Source of the DNA: Clostridiales bacterium
GTDB lineage: Bacteria > Bacillota > Clostridia > Oscillospirales > Acutalibacteraceae
NCBI GenBank assembly: GCA_022799115.1
Contig: JAAWNT010000006.1
Coordinates: 45,856-109,855 of the forward strand
Reading direction: 5' to 3'
DNA: 64,000 nt
In this document: positions 49,707-58,628 of the stretch, piece after piece
Layout: each line of letters starts with the position of its first letter
How positions within the stretch are numbered: the first letter of the stretch is position 1
Program-made: the position numbers and the translations under genes
Notes under the pieces: generated by a model
Told to the model about the DNA's origin: nothing
What the model saw: the letters and a program-made list of their open reading frames with translations, nothing else
The model's database searches: none

Positions 49707-52073
49707 ATGGAACAGAACAATCGACATATTCGTGCATTGGAGCTGGACAAAGTACTGCTCATGCTTGCGAAGGAAACTACCTGCGACGACGCCTATGAGA
49801 GCGCGCTACAAATAGAGCCCTCCACCGGGCTATACGAAGTAAAGGTGCAGCTGCAAGAAACCGATGACGCCTATATGCTGATGGGGCGATTCGGCAGCCC
49901 GTCGTTCGGGGGCTTCCACAGTGTAACAAATGCGTTGCGTCGGGCGGACGCGGGCGGTATGCTTACCATGCGGGAACTGCTTTCCATTGCAGAAGTGCTG
50001 CGTGTGCTGCGCTCTCTGACTGACTGGCGCAAACGTTCCGCAGGGGTAGAAACCTCCATTGATTGGAGGTTTGAGTCGCTTTCTCCCAACAAGTATTTAG
50101 AAGATAAGATTACAGGAGCCATTTTGTCTGAAGAGGAGATGGCAGACAATGCTTCACCAGCCTTATCCGATATTCGGAGAAAAATCCGGGCGGCATCCTC
50201 TCGGGTTCGGGAGCAGCTGGATAAAATGATTCGCTCTCCCAGCTATCAAAAATATTTACAGGATTCCATTGTGACCATACGAGGCGGCCGCTATGTGGTG
50301 CCGGTCAAGGCCGAGTGTAGGGGAGAAGTGCCGGGATTGGTGCACGATACCTCTTCCAGCGGCGCCACGGTATTTGTAGAGCCCATGGGCGTGGTGGAAG
50401 CCAATAACGATATCAAGGTGCTTAAATCCAAAGAAGAAGCGGAAATAGAGCGCATTTTAAGCGAGCTGTCGGCAGAAGCCGGTTCTTTTGCAGACTCCAT
50501 CATTCAGGGATACCAAGCGGCGGTGGAACTCAATTTGCTATTCGCAAAGGCAAGGCTTGCCTATAAAATGAAGGCTTCGCTGCCAATCATGAACGACAAT
50601 GGGATGATTGAGCTGAAACAAGCCCGCCACCCGCTCATTGATGCCAAGAAGGTGGTTGCTACCGATATTCAGTTGGGAATCCGTTTCGATACCTTGGTAA
50701 TTACCGGCCCTAACACCGGAGGAAAAACGGTTTCCTTAAAAACGGTGGGACTACTAACCCTGATGGCTATGTGCGGATTGATGATCCCTGCGGCGGACAA
50801 TAGCCGGCTCTCGGTATTCCATCAGGTGTTGGCGGATATCGGGGATGAACAAAGCATTGAACAGTCATTATCCACCTTTTCCGCGCATATGATGAATATC
50901 ATCCACATTTTGGACGAGGCCGATCCCCACAGTCTTGTGCTATTGGATGAGCTGGGAGCGGGCACCGATCCTGTTGAGGGCGCGGCGCTGGCCATGGCAA
51001 TTTTGGAGGCGCTGAGGGACAAAGGAGCGAAAATTGCCGCCACTACCCACTATGCCGAGCTGAAGGCCTACGCGCTGCAAACTCCGGGCGTAGAGAACGG
51101 CTGCTGTGAGTTTGACGTGGCCACTCTGCGTCCTACCTATCGTTTGCTGATCGGAGTGCCCGGGCGTTCCAACGCCTTTGCCATTTCAGAACGGTTGGGC
51201 ATGTCGGGATCCATTGTGGAACGGGCAAAGGAATTGGTTTCGGCGGAGAATACGCGGTTTGAAGACGTGGTGGAGACTTTAGAGCGAAGCCGTCAAGGGT
51301 TGGAATCGGAGCGTCAGGAAGCGGCCCGGCTCAGCGCTGCCGCCCAGCAAGCCCAAAAGGAGGCCCGGGACCAACAGGATCAAATCAAACGCCAATGCGA
51401 GGCGGAATTGGAGCGGGCCAGGGTGGAAGCAAGAAATCTGGTAGCCCGCGCCCGTGCCCAAACAGACGCCCTGCTGAACGAACTGGATGATTTGCGCAAG
51501 CAGAAGAAAAAGGTGGACGCCGAAACAAAAGCGCGGCTGAATGCCGGATTGCGATCTATGGAAAACGATGCGGACCCGGTTAAGGAGAGGCAAACCGACC
51601 AGTATGTTCTTCCTCGAAAGCTGAAGGCAGGGGACGAAGTGTTGATCTTTGATATCGACAAGCAGGCCACCGTATTGGAAGAAGAGGACAGTTCCGGAAA
51701 TGTTCTCGTGCAGGCGGGAATTATCAAAACCAGAGTACCAGTAAAGAATCTGCGGCTTATGGAGAAAAAGAAGATCAAAAAGCCGGTAGGTTCGTCCACC
51801 CGAACCGTGCGTTCCCGAGCCGAAGCTCCCGTGATGCGGGAACTGGATCTGCGGGGACAATCTGCCATGGAAGCCATCATGGATTTGGATAATTTCATTG
51901 ATGGAGCGGTGTTATCCGGCATCAATATGCTGACGGTGATCCATGGTAAGGGAACCGGCGTGCTCCGTAAGGCGGTTCATGAGCATTTGCGGCGGCATCC
52001 CAGCGTGAAGAGCTATCGTTTAGGAGTGTTTGGGGAAGGGGAAGCCGGCGTTACCATTGTGGAATTGAAATAA
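49707..52073 (+). CDS. mutS2: Endonuclease MutS2
   Basis: A 788-residue MutS homologue lacking the mismatch-recognition domain. The ATPase has Walker A GPNTGGKTVSLKTVG near residue 334, HSLVLLDELGAGTDPVEGAAL as Walker B and STFSAHMMNI before it. A long coiled coil (about 520-620) leads to a C-terminal Smr nuclease domain with LDLRGQSAMEAIMDLDNF and VIHGKGTGVLRKAVHEHL. MutS2 suppresses recombination and rescues collided ribosomes in Bacillus. The ATG at 49707 has AAAGGAAAAAG. The next gene follows after 24 bp. Confidence 0.96.
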   Translation: MEQNNRHIRALELDKVLLMLAKETTCDDAYESALQIEPSTGLYEVKVQLQETDDAYMLMGRFGSPSFGGFHSVTNALRRADAGGMLTMRELLSIAEVLRVLRSLTDWRKRSAGVETSIDWRFESLSPNKYLEDKITGAILSEEEMADNASPALSDIRRKIRAASSRVREQLDKMIRSPSYQKYLQDSIVTIRGGRYVVPVKAECRGEVPGLVHDTSSSGATVFVEPMGVVEANNDIKVLKSKEEAEIERILSELSAEAGSFADSIIQGYQAAVELNLLFAKARLAYKMKASLPIMNDNGMIELKQARHPLIDAKKVVATDIQLGIRFDTLVITGPNTGGKTVSLKTVGLLTLMAMCGLMIPAADNSRLSVFHQVLADIGDEQSIEQSLSTFSAHMMNIIHILDEADPHSLVLLDELGAGTDPVEGAALAMAILEALRDKGAKIAATTHYAELKAYALQTPGVENGCCEFDVATLRPTYRLLIGVPGRSNAFAISERLGMSGSIVERAKELVSAENTRFEDVVETLERSRQGLESERQEAARLSAAAQQAQKEARDQQDQIKRQCEAELERARVEARNLVARARAQTDALLNELDDLRKQKKKVDAETKARLNAGLRSMENDADPVKERQTDQYVLPRKLKAGDEVLIFDIDKQATVLEEEDSSGNVLVQAGIIKTRVPVKNLRLMEKKKIKKPVGSSTRTVRSRAEAPVMRELDLRGQSAMEAIMDLDNFIDGAVLSGINMLTVIHGKGTGVLRKAVHEHLRRHPSVKSYRLGVFGEGEAGVTIVELK

Positions 52074-52097
52074 GCGAAGAAGAGAGGCGACCAATTC

Positions 52098-52823
52098 TTG
52101 ACAATGGGGAAAAAAGTTGGAATTGCGGTTATCTGTATATTGATTGTGCTGATCGCCATCGGAGGAACTCTGTTCTTTCTTCTGATGAAGGACGACAGCA
52201 AGAAGATTTACCAGGAAGATGCCAATACCGATTTGATTGCAAAAGCGGCTGCCGCCGCCGGGCTGGGAAAAGAGGCGGAAATCAATCAAAAGGAGCTAAA
52301 TGGATTTCTTTCTTACCTCTTTCAGCAGCAGGAGCAAAAGGACACCCAGATTACGAATCTCTATTTTACCATTGGAGAAGGACAGGGAGATGCCGGGGTG
52401 TACGCTTGCTGCCGGTTTCATGGATTAGAGATTGGGATAACCGCCCGCGTGGACTTGTCGTTTGACCAGGAAACCAAAATTATCACCATTCGTATTGATA
52501 AGATGAAGGCTGGGCGCTTGCCGGTGTCACCACGCTGGGGATTATCCCTGGTCAAGGCAAGCCTTCCATCGGGGATATCCATAAAGGACAATCAAATTTT
52601 AGTGGATACCAAGCAAATGGAATGGCACATGGGAGAATTGGAGACTCTTTTGGAAATTCAGGATGTTCGTGTGGAAAATGGAAAGCTCTATTTGAGTACC
52701 AACGGGATGGTGGACGCCATTGACGAGTATCTCAAGCAGCAAATAGGGGAGAACCGATGGGGCGATTTACTGAATCGTCTGGGCGGCACGGTGAAGGATT
52801 ATCTGTCCGACTGGCTGCAGTAG
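52098..52823 (+). CDS. Membrane-anchored hypothetical protein
   Basis: A 241-residue protein with one N-terminal TM helix (about 6-27) and an extracellular domain. I do not recognise the family. The pattern LDQxTKIITIRIDKMKAGRL and SLVKASLPSGISIKDNQIL suggests a beta-rich lipid- or ligand-binding fold of the YpmS-like kind, but this is weak. Two starts are possible: TTG 52098 (GAGGCGA 7 bp upstream) and ATG 52104. It probably continues the mutS2 transcript. Confidence 0.72.
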   Translation: MTMGKKVGIAVICILIVLIAIGGTLFFLLMKDDSKKIYQEDANTDLIAKAAAAAGLGKEAEINQKELNGFLSYLFQQQEQKDTQITNLYFTIGEGQGDAGVYACCRFHGLEIGITARVDLSFDQETKIITIRIDKMKAGRLPVSPRWGLSLVKASLPSGISIKDNQILVDTKQMEWHMGELETLLEIQDVRVENGKLYLSTNGMVDAIDEYLKQQIGENRWGDLLNRLGGTVKDYLSDWLQ

Positions 52824-52872
52824 CCGGATGAAGGTTCCTCTTCTCGGAATAAATAAAAAACCATTACTAACA

Positions 52873-52921
52873 AAAACGACCGGTAAGCTCTTCCGTATTG
52901 GAAAGCTTACCGGTCGTTTTA
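52873..52921. terminator. Bidirectional terminator between convergent genes
   Basis: A perfect 17-bp stem AAAACGACCGGTAAGCT / AGCTTACCGGTCGTTTT with an inner stem TTCC / GGAA. Coax is on the minus strand and the hypothetical gene on the plus strand. Confidence 0.92.
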
Positions 52922-52925
52922 TTGT

Positions 52926-53696
52926 TCATTTTTTTTGGTTTTTATTATATAGAAGGAGCAAGCCCTTCAGCATCAAATCGCCGTCATAAATGATTTTTCG
53001 TTTACAATAGGGAACAATGCTGGGAGAGAGTCCGCCGGTGGCCACCACTGTGGGGGTGGTTCCCAGCTCTTTTTCCACACGGTCAATGATGCCGTCCAGC
53101 ATGGCCGCGTTACCGTAAATAATGCCGCTTTGCATACAATCGACGGTATTGGTGCCAATAACTCGCTTTGGTTCATCCAAGCGAATACGGGGCAATTGTG
53201 AGGTGCGGCTGGACAGGGCTTCCAAAGCCAGCGTAACTCCTGGGATAATCATCCCGCCCAGATAATTGCCATGGGGATCCACCACAGAGAGTGTGGTGGC
53301 GGTGCCCATATCGAAGATCATAATGGGTTTGGGATATTGCGCGATGGCAGCCACTGCATCCACCACCAAATCGCTGCCCAGTTGGGCCGGATTGTCGATT
53401 AGGATATTCAGTCCGGTTTTTAATCCGGATCCCACGATAAGAGAACGGCGCCCGGTAATTTTCTCTACAGCCTCTTGTAACACGGTGGACAAAGCAGGTA
53501 CCACCGAAGAGATAATTCCTCCTTCCACCAAGGAAAGATCCGCCTTGTAAAGCTCCAGGATATTCCGAATGGTTACTGCATATTCATCGCAGGTTTTAAA
53601 CCGGTCTGTGGATAGACGGGCGGTGAAATAAATGGTTTGATCGTCGATGCACCCCAACACAATGTTGGTGTTGCCCACGTCGATGGCTATTATCAT
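52926..53696 (-). CDS. coaX: Type III pantothenate kinase
   Basis: CoaX phosphorylates pantothenate as the first step of CoA synthesis. The 256-residue protein begins IIAIDVGNTNIVLGCIDD (phosphate-binding loop DVGNTN), followed by GGIISSVVP, GSDLVVDAVAAI, DMGTATTLSVVD and GGMIIPGV. It lies 19 bp downstream of a PanT-like gene, with which it forms an operon: uptake, then trapping, of pantothenate. Confidence 0.96.
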   Translation of the reverse strand: MIIAIDVGNTNIVLGCIDDQTIYFTARLSTDRFKTCDEYAVTIRNILELYKADLSLVEGGIISSVVPALSTVLQEAVEKITGRRSLIVGSGLKTGLNILIDNPAQLGSDLVVDAVAAIAQYPKPIMIFDMGTATTLSVVDPHGNYLGGMIIPGVTLALEALSSRTSQLPRIRLDEPKRVIGTNTVDCMQSGIIYGNAAMLDGIIDRVEKELGTTPTVVATGGLSPSIVPYCKRKIIYDGDLMLKGLLLLYNKNQKK

Positions 53697-53715
53697 AGCG
53701 AGAGGACACCTACTT

Positions 53716-54360
53716 TTACAATTTATTTTTCTCTTTCAGGGTAAGCAATACTTTGCCCAGCGCCACCGTGATGATGGCGGCCACTATGGCCTCAGGCACC
53801 CCATTGATGCCAATTACCGATAAAATAAATCCGTATAGGGCATTGGCGGGCAATTTGTTCGCCTGCGCGTAGCTCTGATTGAAAAAGAGAAAGATCATAT
53901 TCATGACCAATAAGGTGTTGGTGAGCGAACCTGCCAGCCCTGCCGCAGTAAGGGATACAAACTGTCCCTTTTTGCTATTCTTCATCAGCTTCTGCAGGAG
54001 CTGATAAACATAATAGGGGACAATACCCACCAATATGCGGGGAACAAAACAAATGACCAAGCTAAGTATGTTTCCTTGTCCTCCGTCGAGAGAATAAAAG
54101 GGGGTGAATACAAAGGAAGTCACAGTTGGGTTGATGGTGTTGTTGATTAAGCTCGTAATTCCAAACAGAGCGCCCAGCATGGCTCCTTTTTTTGGCCCTA
54201 GAAGCAGGGAACCAAGAATGACAGGGATGTGGATGATCGTGGCGCGGGTAAATCCCAATGGAATATAACCAATGAACGGGGTGAACGCCATCACCAGGAT
54301 GATCGCTCCCAACAGCGCCAGCTGTACCATCTCGCGGATTTTTTGTGTCTGTGTTTTCAT
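53716..54360 (-). CDS. panT: ECF transporter S component, pantothenate type (PanT-like)
   Basis: A 214-residue membrane protein with about six helices. FIGYIPLGFTRATIIHIPVIL and FGITSLINNTINPT match ECF S components of the PanT group, in which the N-terminal helix docks on the shared EcfT/EcfA module encoded elsewhere. The direct coupling to coaX supports pantothenate as substrate. On the minus strand CAGGAGG precedes the ATG. It shares a 428-bp divergent region with coaBC. Confidence 0.83.
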   Translation of the reverse strand: MKTQTQKIREMVQLALLGAIILVMAFTPFIGYIPLGFTRATIIHIPVILGSLLLGPKKGAMLGALFGITSLINNTINPTVTSFVFTPFYSLDGGQGNILSLVICFVPRILVGIVPYYVYQLLQKLMKNSKKGQFVSLTAAGLAGSLTNTLLVMNMIFLFFNQSYAQANKLPANALYGFILSVIGINGVPEAIVAAIITVALGKVLLTLKEKNKL

Positions 54361-54505
54361 TTTTATACCTCCTGCTGCTGCTCTTCCCTAGGAAGATACA
54401 GCGCATATTTTCTATATTATATACAGCAAAAGGAATAAAATCAATAAAAACCGGAAGATTTATAAGATAGGATCCCTAATTTTGGTTTGCTGGCGGAAAA
54501 CAACA

Positions 54506-54534
54506 TTTACGTGAGGAAAAGATTCTGTTATACT
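54506..54534 (+). promoter_or_regulatory. SigA promoter upstream of coaBC
   Basis: TTTACG (54506-54511) and TATACT (54529-54534) with 17-bp spacing. The start of transcription near 54541 is about 250 bp before the coaBC start codon. Confidence 0.7.
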
Positions 54535-54540
54535 AAACAA

Positions 54541-54788
54541 GAAAAAGACAACGATCTGTCTTGGAGCGGTTAACGGTCGGAATAAGAAAGGCAGCCTGCA
54601 TTCCGCTGAGTAAGCGTATCTGTATACTGGTTTGATGGAACGTCAGCGGCGGAAATTCACAGTATTATTGATCTGGTCGAATGAGACAATGCGTAACAAA
54701 CCTTTAGAGAAAAGGAACGTGCCGTTTTCGATCTGTGAATTCATGCTGACCGGACGACTCTGATCCGATCCAAAAAGGGGGAATCAAT
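54541..54788 (+). ncRNA. Long structured leader of coaBC (candidate cis-acting RNA)
   Basis: The divergent gap has no gene. The predicted leader has two long-range pairings: CCGCTGA (54603-54609) with TCAGCGG (54643-54649), and AATTCACAG (54654-54662) with CTGTGAATT (54733-54741). I do not recognise a known riboswitch or T-box. The short ribosome site AAGGGGG at 54773-54779 lies near the 3' end, so occlusion of it is possible. No terminator hairpin with a T-run is obvious. Confidence 0.45.
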
Positions 54789-56000
54789 GTGTTAAAAGGT
54801 AAGACGGTGTTGCTTGGGGTAACGGGCAGTATTGCCGCCTATAAAACGGCTTATTTGGCCAGTTCTTTAAAAAAATTGCAGGCCGACGTGCATGTTCTGA
54901 TGACGCCCAATGCGGTGAACTTCATCAATCCCATCACCTTTGAATCTCTAACAGGGAATAAATGTCTGGTGGATACCTTTGACCGGAACTTTCAGTTTCA
55001 GGTGGAGCATGTGGAGTTAGCCAAACGGGCCGATATCTGTATGATCGCGCCCGCCTCGGCCAATGTAATCGCCAAGCTGGCGCATGGATTGGCCGATGAT
55101 ATGCTGACCACCACGGTTCTGGCGTGCCAATGTCCTAAGATAGTATCTCCAGCTATGAACACAAGGATGTTTGAAAATCCGATTACCCAGGATAACATAC
55201 AAATTCTGCGTCGATATGGAATGCGGGTTGTCGATCCTTCGGTGGGATATTTAGCCTGTGGGGACACCGGAGCTGGAAAGATGCCCGACCCAGAGGTGTT
55301 GCTGCAATACATTATTCAGGAAATCGCCTATGAAAAGGATATGTTAGGTCTTAAAGTGCTGATAACCGCAGGTCCCACTCAAGAGGCTATGGACCCGGTG
55401 CGCTATATTACCAACCATTCTACCGGAAAGATGGGCTATGCCCTGGCTCAAAACGCTTCCCGGCGTGGCGCTGACGTCACATTGGTAACCGGTCCGACCA
55501 TGCTCGCTCCTCCACCGTTTATCCGTGTCATTCCAGTGGTTAGCGCGCAGGAGATGTTCGAGGAGGTAACCTCCCGCAGCGAAGAGCAGGATATCATCGT
55601 GAAAGCGGCCGCGGTGGCTGATTACCGTCCAGCTGATGTCCAGCCGGAAAAGATCAAAAAAAGTGGGAGCGGTTGTTCTGTGGAGCTGATACGCACCCAG
55701 GATATCCTGCAATATTTGGGAGAGCATAAAAGAGACCACCAATTCTTATGCGGTTTTTCCATGGAAACCGAGCATATGCTGGAAAATTCCCGTAAGAAGC
55801 TTCACAAAAAGCATGTGGATATGATTGTGGCCAACAATCTGAGACAAGAAGGCGCAGGATTTGGCACAGATACCAATGTTGTCACCCTGATTACCCAATC
55901 AGAGACCAAGCAATTGCCCAAACTAAGCAAAGAAGAGACGAGTTCGTCCATTTTCAGTGAGATTCTGCGTTTACGGAAATCGTCTCATATATCGTCATAA
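54789..56000 (+). CDS. coaBC: Bifunctional phosphopantothenoylcysteine decarboxylase/synthetase
   Basis: CoaBC converts 4'-phosphopantothenate to 4'-phosphopantetheine through phosphopantothenoylcysteine. The N-terminal CoaC half starts GKTVLLGVTGSIAAYKTAYL and has FMN-site SAVNFI-like text NAVNFINPITFES, PASANVIAKLAHG and the substrate motif PAMNTRMFENP, with LACGDTGAGKMPDP. The CoaB half follows with LITAGPTQEAMDPVRYITNHS, GADVTLVTGP and MIVANNL. 403 residues is the normal length. The GTG start at 54789 follows AAGGGGG. A terminator lies at 56065. Confidence 0.95.
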   Translation: MLKGKTVLLGVTGSIAAYKTAYLASSLKKLQADVHVLMTPNAVNFINPITFESLTGNKCLVDTFDRNFQFQVEHVELAKRADICMIAPASANVIAKLAHGLADDMLTTTVLACQCPKIVSPAMNTRMFENPITQDNIQILRRYGMRVVDPSVGYLACGDTGAGKMPDPEVLLQYIIQEIAYEKDMLGLKVLITAGPTQEAMDPVRYITNHSTGKMGYALAQNASRRGADVTLVTGPTMLAPPPFIRVIPVVSAQEMFEEVTSRSEEQDIIVKAAAVADYRPADVQPEKIKKSGSGCSVELIRTQDILQYLGEHKRDHQFLCGFSMETEHMLENSRKKLHKKHVDMIVANNLRQEGAGFGTDTNVVTLITQSETKQLPKLSKEETSSSIFSEILRLRKSSHISS

Positions 56001-56064
56001 AGCGGCGTTCTTTAGATGATGAAAACGAAGAATAGGCGAAATCGTTCATTACACAACAAAAATG

Positions 56065-56105
56065 GCCCGGTTCCTTTTTTAAAGAGGAAGCGGGCTGTTT
56101 TTATT
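56065..56105 (+). terminator. Terminator after coaBC
   Basis: GCCCGGTTCC / GGAAGCGGGC (one mismatch) around an 11-nt loop, then TGTTTTTATT. Confidence 0.75.
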
Positions 56106-56233
56106 CCTTGAGCAAGGATGAAAATGTTTGTTGTAGTTATCTATGATGCATTGGAGGAAGAAAATCAATAAGGTTACGCAAAGAAAATGATGGATAAACG
56201 TAAATAATGGAATATCCTAGATTCTAATCTTTT

Positions 56234-56449
56234 CTAAAGAAAAATAGTGAAGAGATTATATCGGCGTATTAAAAACGGATACATGGTGAATAGCGGCTTC
56301 AAAAAATACGGGTATAGATGCATTTCTGTTGCAAGCCAAGACTGAAATTGTACGCAAAAATAGTTATTGGTAGATATAAGGCCAGCCATCACGAATAAAA
56401 GAAGGCCCATCGCAAATGTCTTAGTTGCTCTCACAGCCAGAACATTCAC
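56234..56449 (-). CDS. Doubtful small hydrophobic protein
   Basis: The 524-bp stretch from 56001 to 56524 holds the coaBC terminator and otherwise only this frame of 71 residues. It starts MNVLAVRATKTFAMGLLLFV, has one hydrophobic helix and no recognisable domain. AAAGG lies 10-11 bp before the ATG, a weak site. AT-rich base use and lack of homology clues make this more likely a chance frame or a decayed gene. I keep it only so that the gap is not left blank. Confidence 0.22.
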   Translation of the reverse strand: MNVLAVRATKTFAMGLLLFVMAGLISTNNYFCVQFQSWLATEMHLYPYFLKPLFTMYPFLIRRYNLFTIFL

Positions 56450-56524
56450 AATCAGCCTTTTATTTCTCTTTGTTCCCAGATAAACGGAACAGCATCAGCG
56501 TTAAAAAGTTTTAACAAACAGATA

Positions 56525-57553
56525 TTACAAAGAACGCCGTTTTGAAGGCTTGCTGTTGCTGCCGAGACGTCCGGAATTTTTTAGCCAGCTCACTGCATCG
56601 CAAAGGGATTGTCGGATGGGGCGCGGATGATACCCTAACTCTGCGGTTGCTTTCTGATGGCTGATTGAGGGGTTGGTTCCAAGGGTAGATACCGAGTAGC
56701 AGGTGAATAAGGGTTGTTGCTTTTTAATCATATAACCAAACTCTGCAAAGGGGGCAATCATTTTTGCCAATAAACGAGGAATCTTTGTTTTTGGCAGATC
56801 CACCCCGGTATGATCCTTTAGGCATTCCAATAGTTCTTTCACCGACATGCTTTCGCCGGAGAGAATATAGCATTCTCCACTCTTTCCGTGTTCCGCTGCG
56901 GCTATCGCGCCCTGAGCTACATCCCGGACGTCCACAAAGTTATATCCTCCGTCAATATAGGCGGGAAGTTTATGACGGGAAAAATTAATAATCAGCTGTC
57001 CGATATTCGAGAGCTTGTATTCATATGGCCCGATTACGCCGGATGGATGAACCACAACGGCATCTAGCCCCTCTTTTGCTGCTCTTAGAACCAGTGATGT
57101 GGCGGCTGCTTTGGATTTTGCATACGCCCCCTTGACGATAGAGGGATTGAATACATCGGTTTCAGTCATGCATTGATTTTTAGCGGGATCTGCGATAGCA
57201 TGGACAGAACTGGTGTAAACCAAACGCTGGACGTGGTTTTCCTTGCAAGCCTTTATGACATTGGCGGTTCCCTGAACGTTTACTCGCTGGAGCTGCTTCT
57301 TCCGGCCTGACCAAATAGAGATGACGCCAGCTAGATGATAAACGCGGTCAGCTCCTTGAAACGCCTGAACCATTGAGCTGAGATCGGTAACATCCCCATT
57401 GAATAATTCCACATCCAATCCGTTGAGAGGAGTGAGATCTTCGCCGGGAAGTACAACAGCCCGTACAGTTTCTCCCTGTTCCAGTAAAATACGAACCAAA
57501 GCGCTGCCGATATGTCCGGTAGCTCCTGTTACAACATTTAAACGACGATTCAT
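56525..57553 (-). CDS. NAD-dependent epimerase/dehydratase (extended SDR)
   Basis: A 342-residue Rossmann-fold enzyme. The N-terminal VTGATGHIGSALVRILLEQG is the NAD(P)-binding Gly-rich motif (TGxxGxxG). YTSSVHAIAD, then YAKSKAAATSLVLRAAKEG, supply the catalytic Ser and YxxxK residues. It resembles dihydroflavonol-4-reductase-like members of the extended SDR group. The substrate is unknown. The ATG at 57553 has GGAGGTG. It diverges from the flavin reductase-rubredoxin gene. Confidence 0.88.
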   Translation of the reverse strand: MNRRLNVVTGATGHIGSALVRILLEQGETVRAVVLPGEDLTPLNGLDVELFNGDVTDLSSMVQAFQGADRVYHLAGVISIWSGRKKQLQRVNVQGTANVIKACKENHVQRLVYTSSVHAIADPAKNQCMTETDVFNPSIVKGAYAKSKAAATSLVLRAAKEGLDAVVVHPSGVIGPYEYKLSNIGQLIINFSRHKLPAYIDGGYNFVDVRDVAQGAIAAAEHGKSGECYILSGESMSVKELLECLKDHTGVDLPKTKIPRLLAKMIAPFAEFGYMIKKQQPLFTCYSVSTLGTNPSISHQKATAELGYHPRPIRQSLCDAVSWLKNSGRLGSNSKPSKRRSL

Positions 57554-57710
57554 TATAGACACCTCCGGAAACAACCGCTATATGGTTTTTAATACTACTT
57601 CCTGTGATTATTTTAACCTTGTCGAAGGCATAATATGATAACGAATTATGAAGGTTTGGAAAACAATTTTATACCAGAAATCATAAAGTGAAAATTCTTT
57701 CTTATATATA

Positions 57711-57739
57711 TTGTAGAGTTAGTTTGGCTGTGGTAGAAT
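57711..57739 (+). promoter_or_regulatory. Promoter for the flavin reductase-rubredoxin gene
   Basis: TTGTAG (57711-57716) and TAGAAT (57734-57739) with 17-bp spacing, 34 bp before the ATG. Confidence 0.5.
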
Positions 57740-57772
57740 AAATCAAGGAAGGATAAGCGAGGTGTAAAAACA

Positions 57773-58423
57773 ATGAAAGAAGAAATTTTAAGGACGCTGT
57801 CCTATGGAATGTATGCGATTGGCGTAAAAGGAGAGAACCGTCCCTCCGCTTGTATTGTCAATACCGTATTTCAGATTACAGCAACTCCGGCAGTCATTGC
57901 CGTCAGTATAAATCACGACAATTATAGCAATGAATGTATTAAAAAATCCGGGATTTTTACAGTGAATGTTATTTCGGAGAACACATCCGGGACGGTAATC
58001 GGTGCGTTGGGCTTTAATTCCGGACGTGATACGGACAAGTTAAAAAATGTGCGTCATAAGATATTGCAAGAAGGATTGCCGGTTTTAAGGGAACACATTT
58101 GCTGTTGGTTTCTCTGTAAGGTTATCAATAGTGTGGAAACACCCACTCACACGGTATTTTTGGCTGAGGTGGTTGCGGGCAGCGACGATTATAAAAACAA
58201 GCCCATGACCTATACCTATTATCACGAGGTGATTAAGGGCACCGCCCCCAAGAGCGCGCCCACCTACCAAGCCAATCAACCAGATTCGGAAACGACAGAT
58301 AGTTATATCTGTACAATCTGTGGATACGTATACAATGACCCGGACGAGGCCTTTGAAGATTTACCCGATGATTGGGTATGTCCCATTTGCGGGGCTCCAA
58401 AATCGGTGTTCCAATTAAAATAA
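57773..58423 (+). CDS. hrb: Flavin reductase-rubredoxin fusion (high molecular weight rubredoxin)
   Basis: A 216-residue fusion. The N-terminal 155 residues form an FMN-binding flavin reductase-like domain ([11 protein letters not shown]...[21 protein letters not shown]). A linker leads to a rubredoxin domain (about 173-216) with [19 protein letters not shown] and [11 protein letters not shown], the CxxCG / CPxCG iron site. In Moorella and Clostridium, Hrb passes electrons from NAD(P)H to flavodiiron proteins that reduce O2 or NO. No flavodiiron gene is in this window. This fits oxygen defence in a strict anaerobe; the symbol is by architecture. Confidence 0.9.
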   Translation: MKEEILRTLSYGMYAIGVKGENRPSACIVNTVFQITATPAVIAVSINHDNYSNECIKKSGIFTVNVISENTSGTVIGALGFNSGRDTDKLKNVRHKILQEGLPVLREHICCWFLCKVINSVETPTHTVFLAEVVAGSDDYKNKPMTYTYYHEVIKGTAPKSAPTYQANQPDSETTDSYICTICGYVYNDPDEAFEDLPDDWVCPICGAPKSVFQLK

Positions 58424-58425
58424 AC

Positions 58426-58460
58426 AAAAAAGCGTCCTGACGAATCAGGACGCTTTTTTG
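58426..58460 (+). terminator. Terminator of the hrb-like gene
   Basis: A perfect 15-bp stem AAAAAAGCGTCCTGA / TCAGGACGCTTTTTT with loop CGAA. It may also stop minus-strand transcription from rarA. Confidence 0.92.
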
Positions 58461-58628
58461 TTAGAAACTATAATCGCTTTCTTTTATTATCATGAAATGA
58501 TCCTTTGTGTCAGTCACAAAACCGCCCATAACAATCAATTAAAAGAAAATCATTGCTTATTCCCGGAAACAGCTTGGTGATCTTGTGTTTTTAACACTCG
58601 TTTTACGTGTATTTCCGTGAATATGGCG

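Noticed and set aside
54541..54788. A T-box or known vitamin riboswitch before coaBC.
   Set aside because: No T-box sequence (TGGNACCGCG type) and no aptamer that I recognise; only generic structure is supported.
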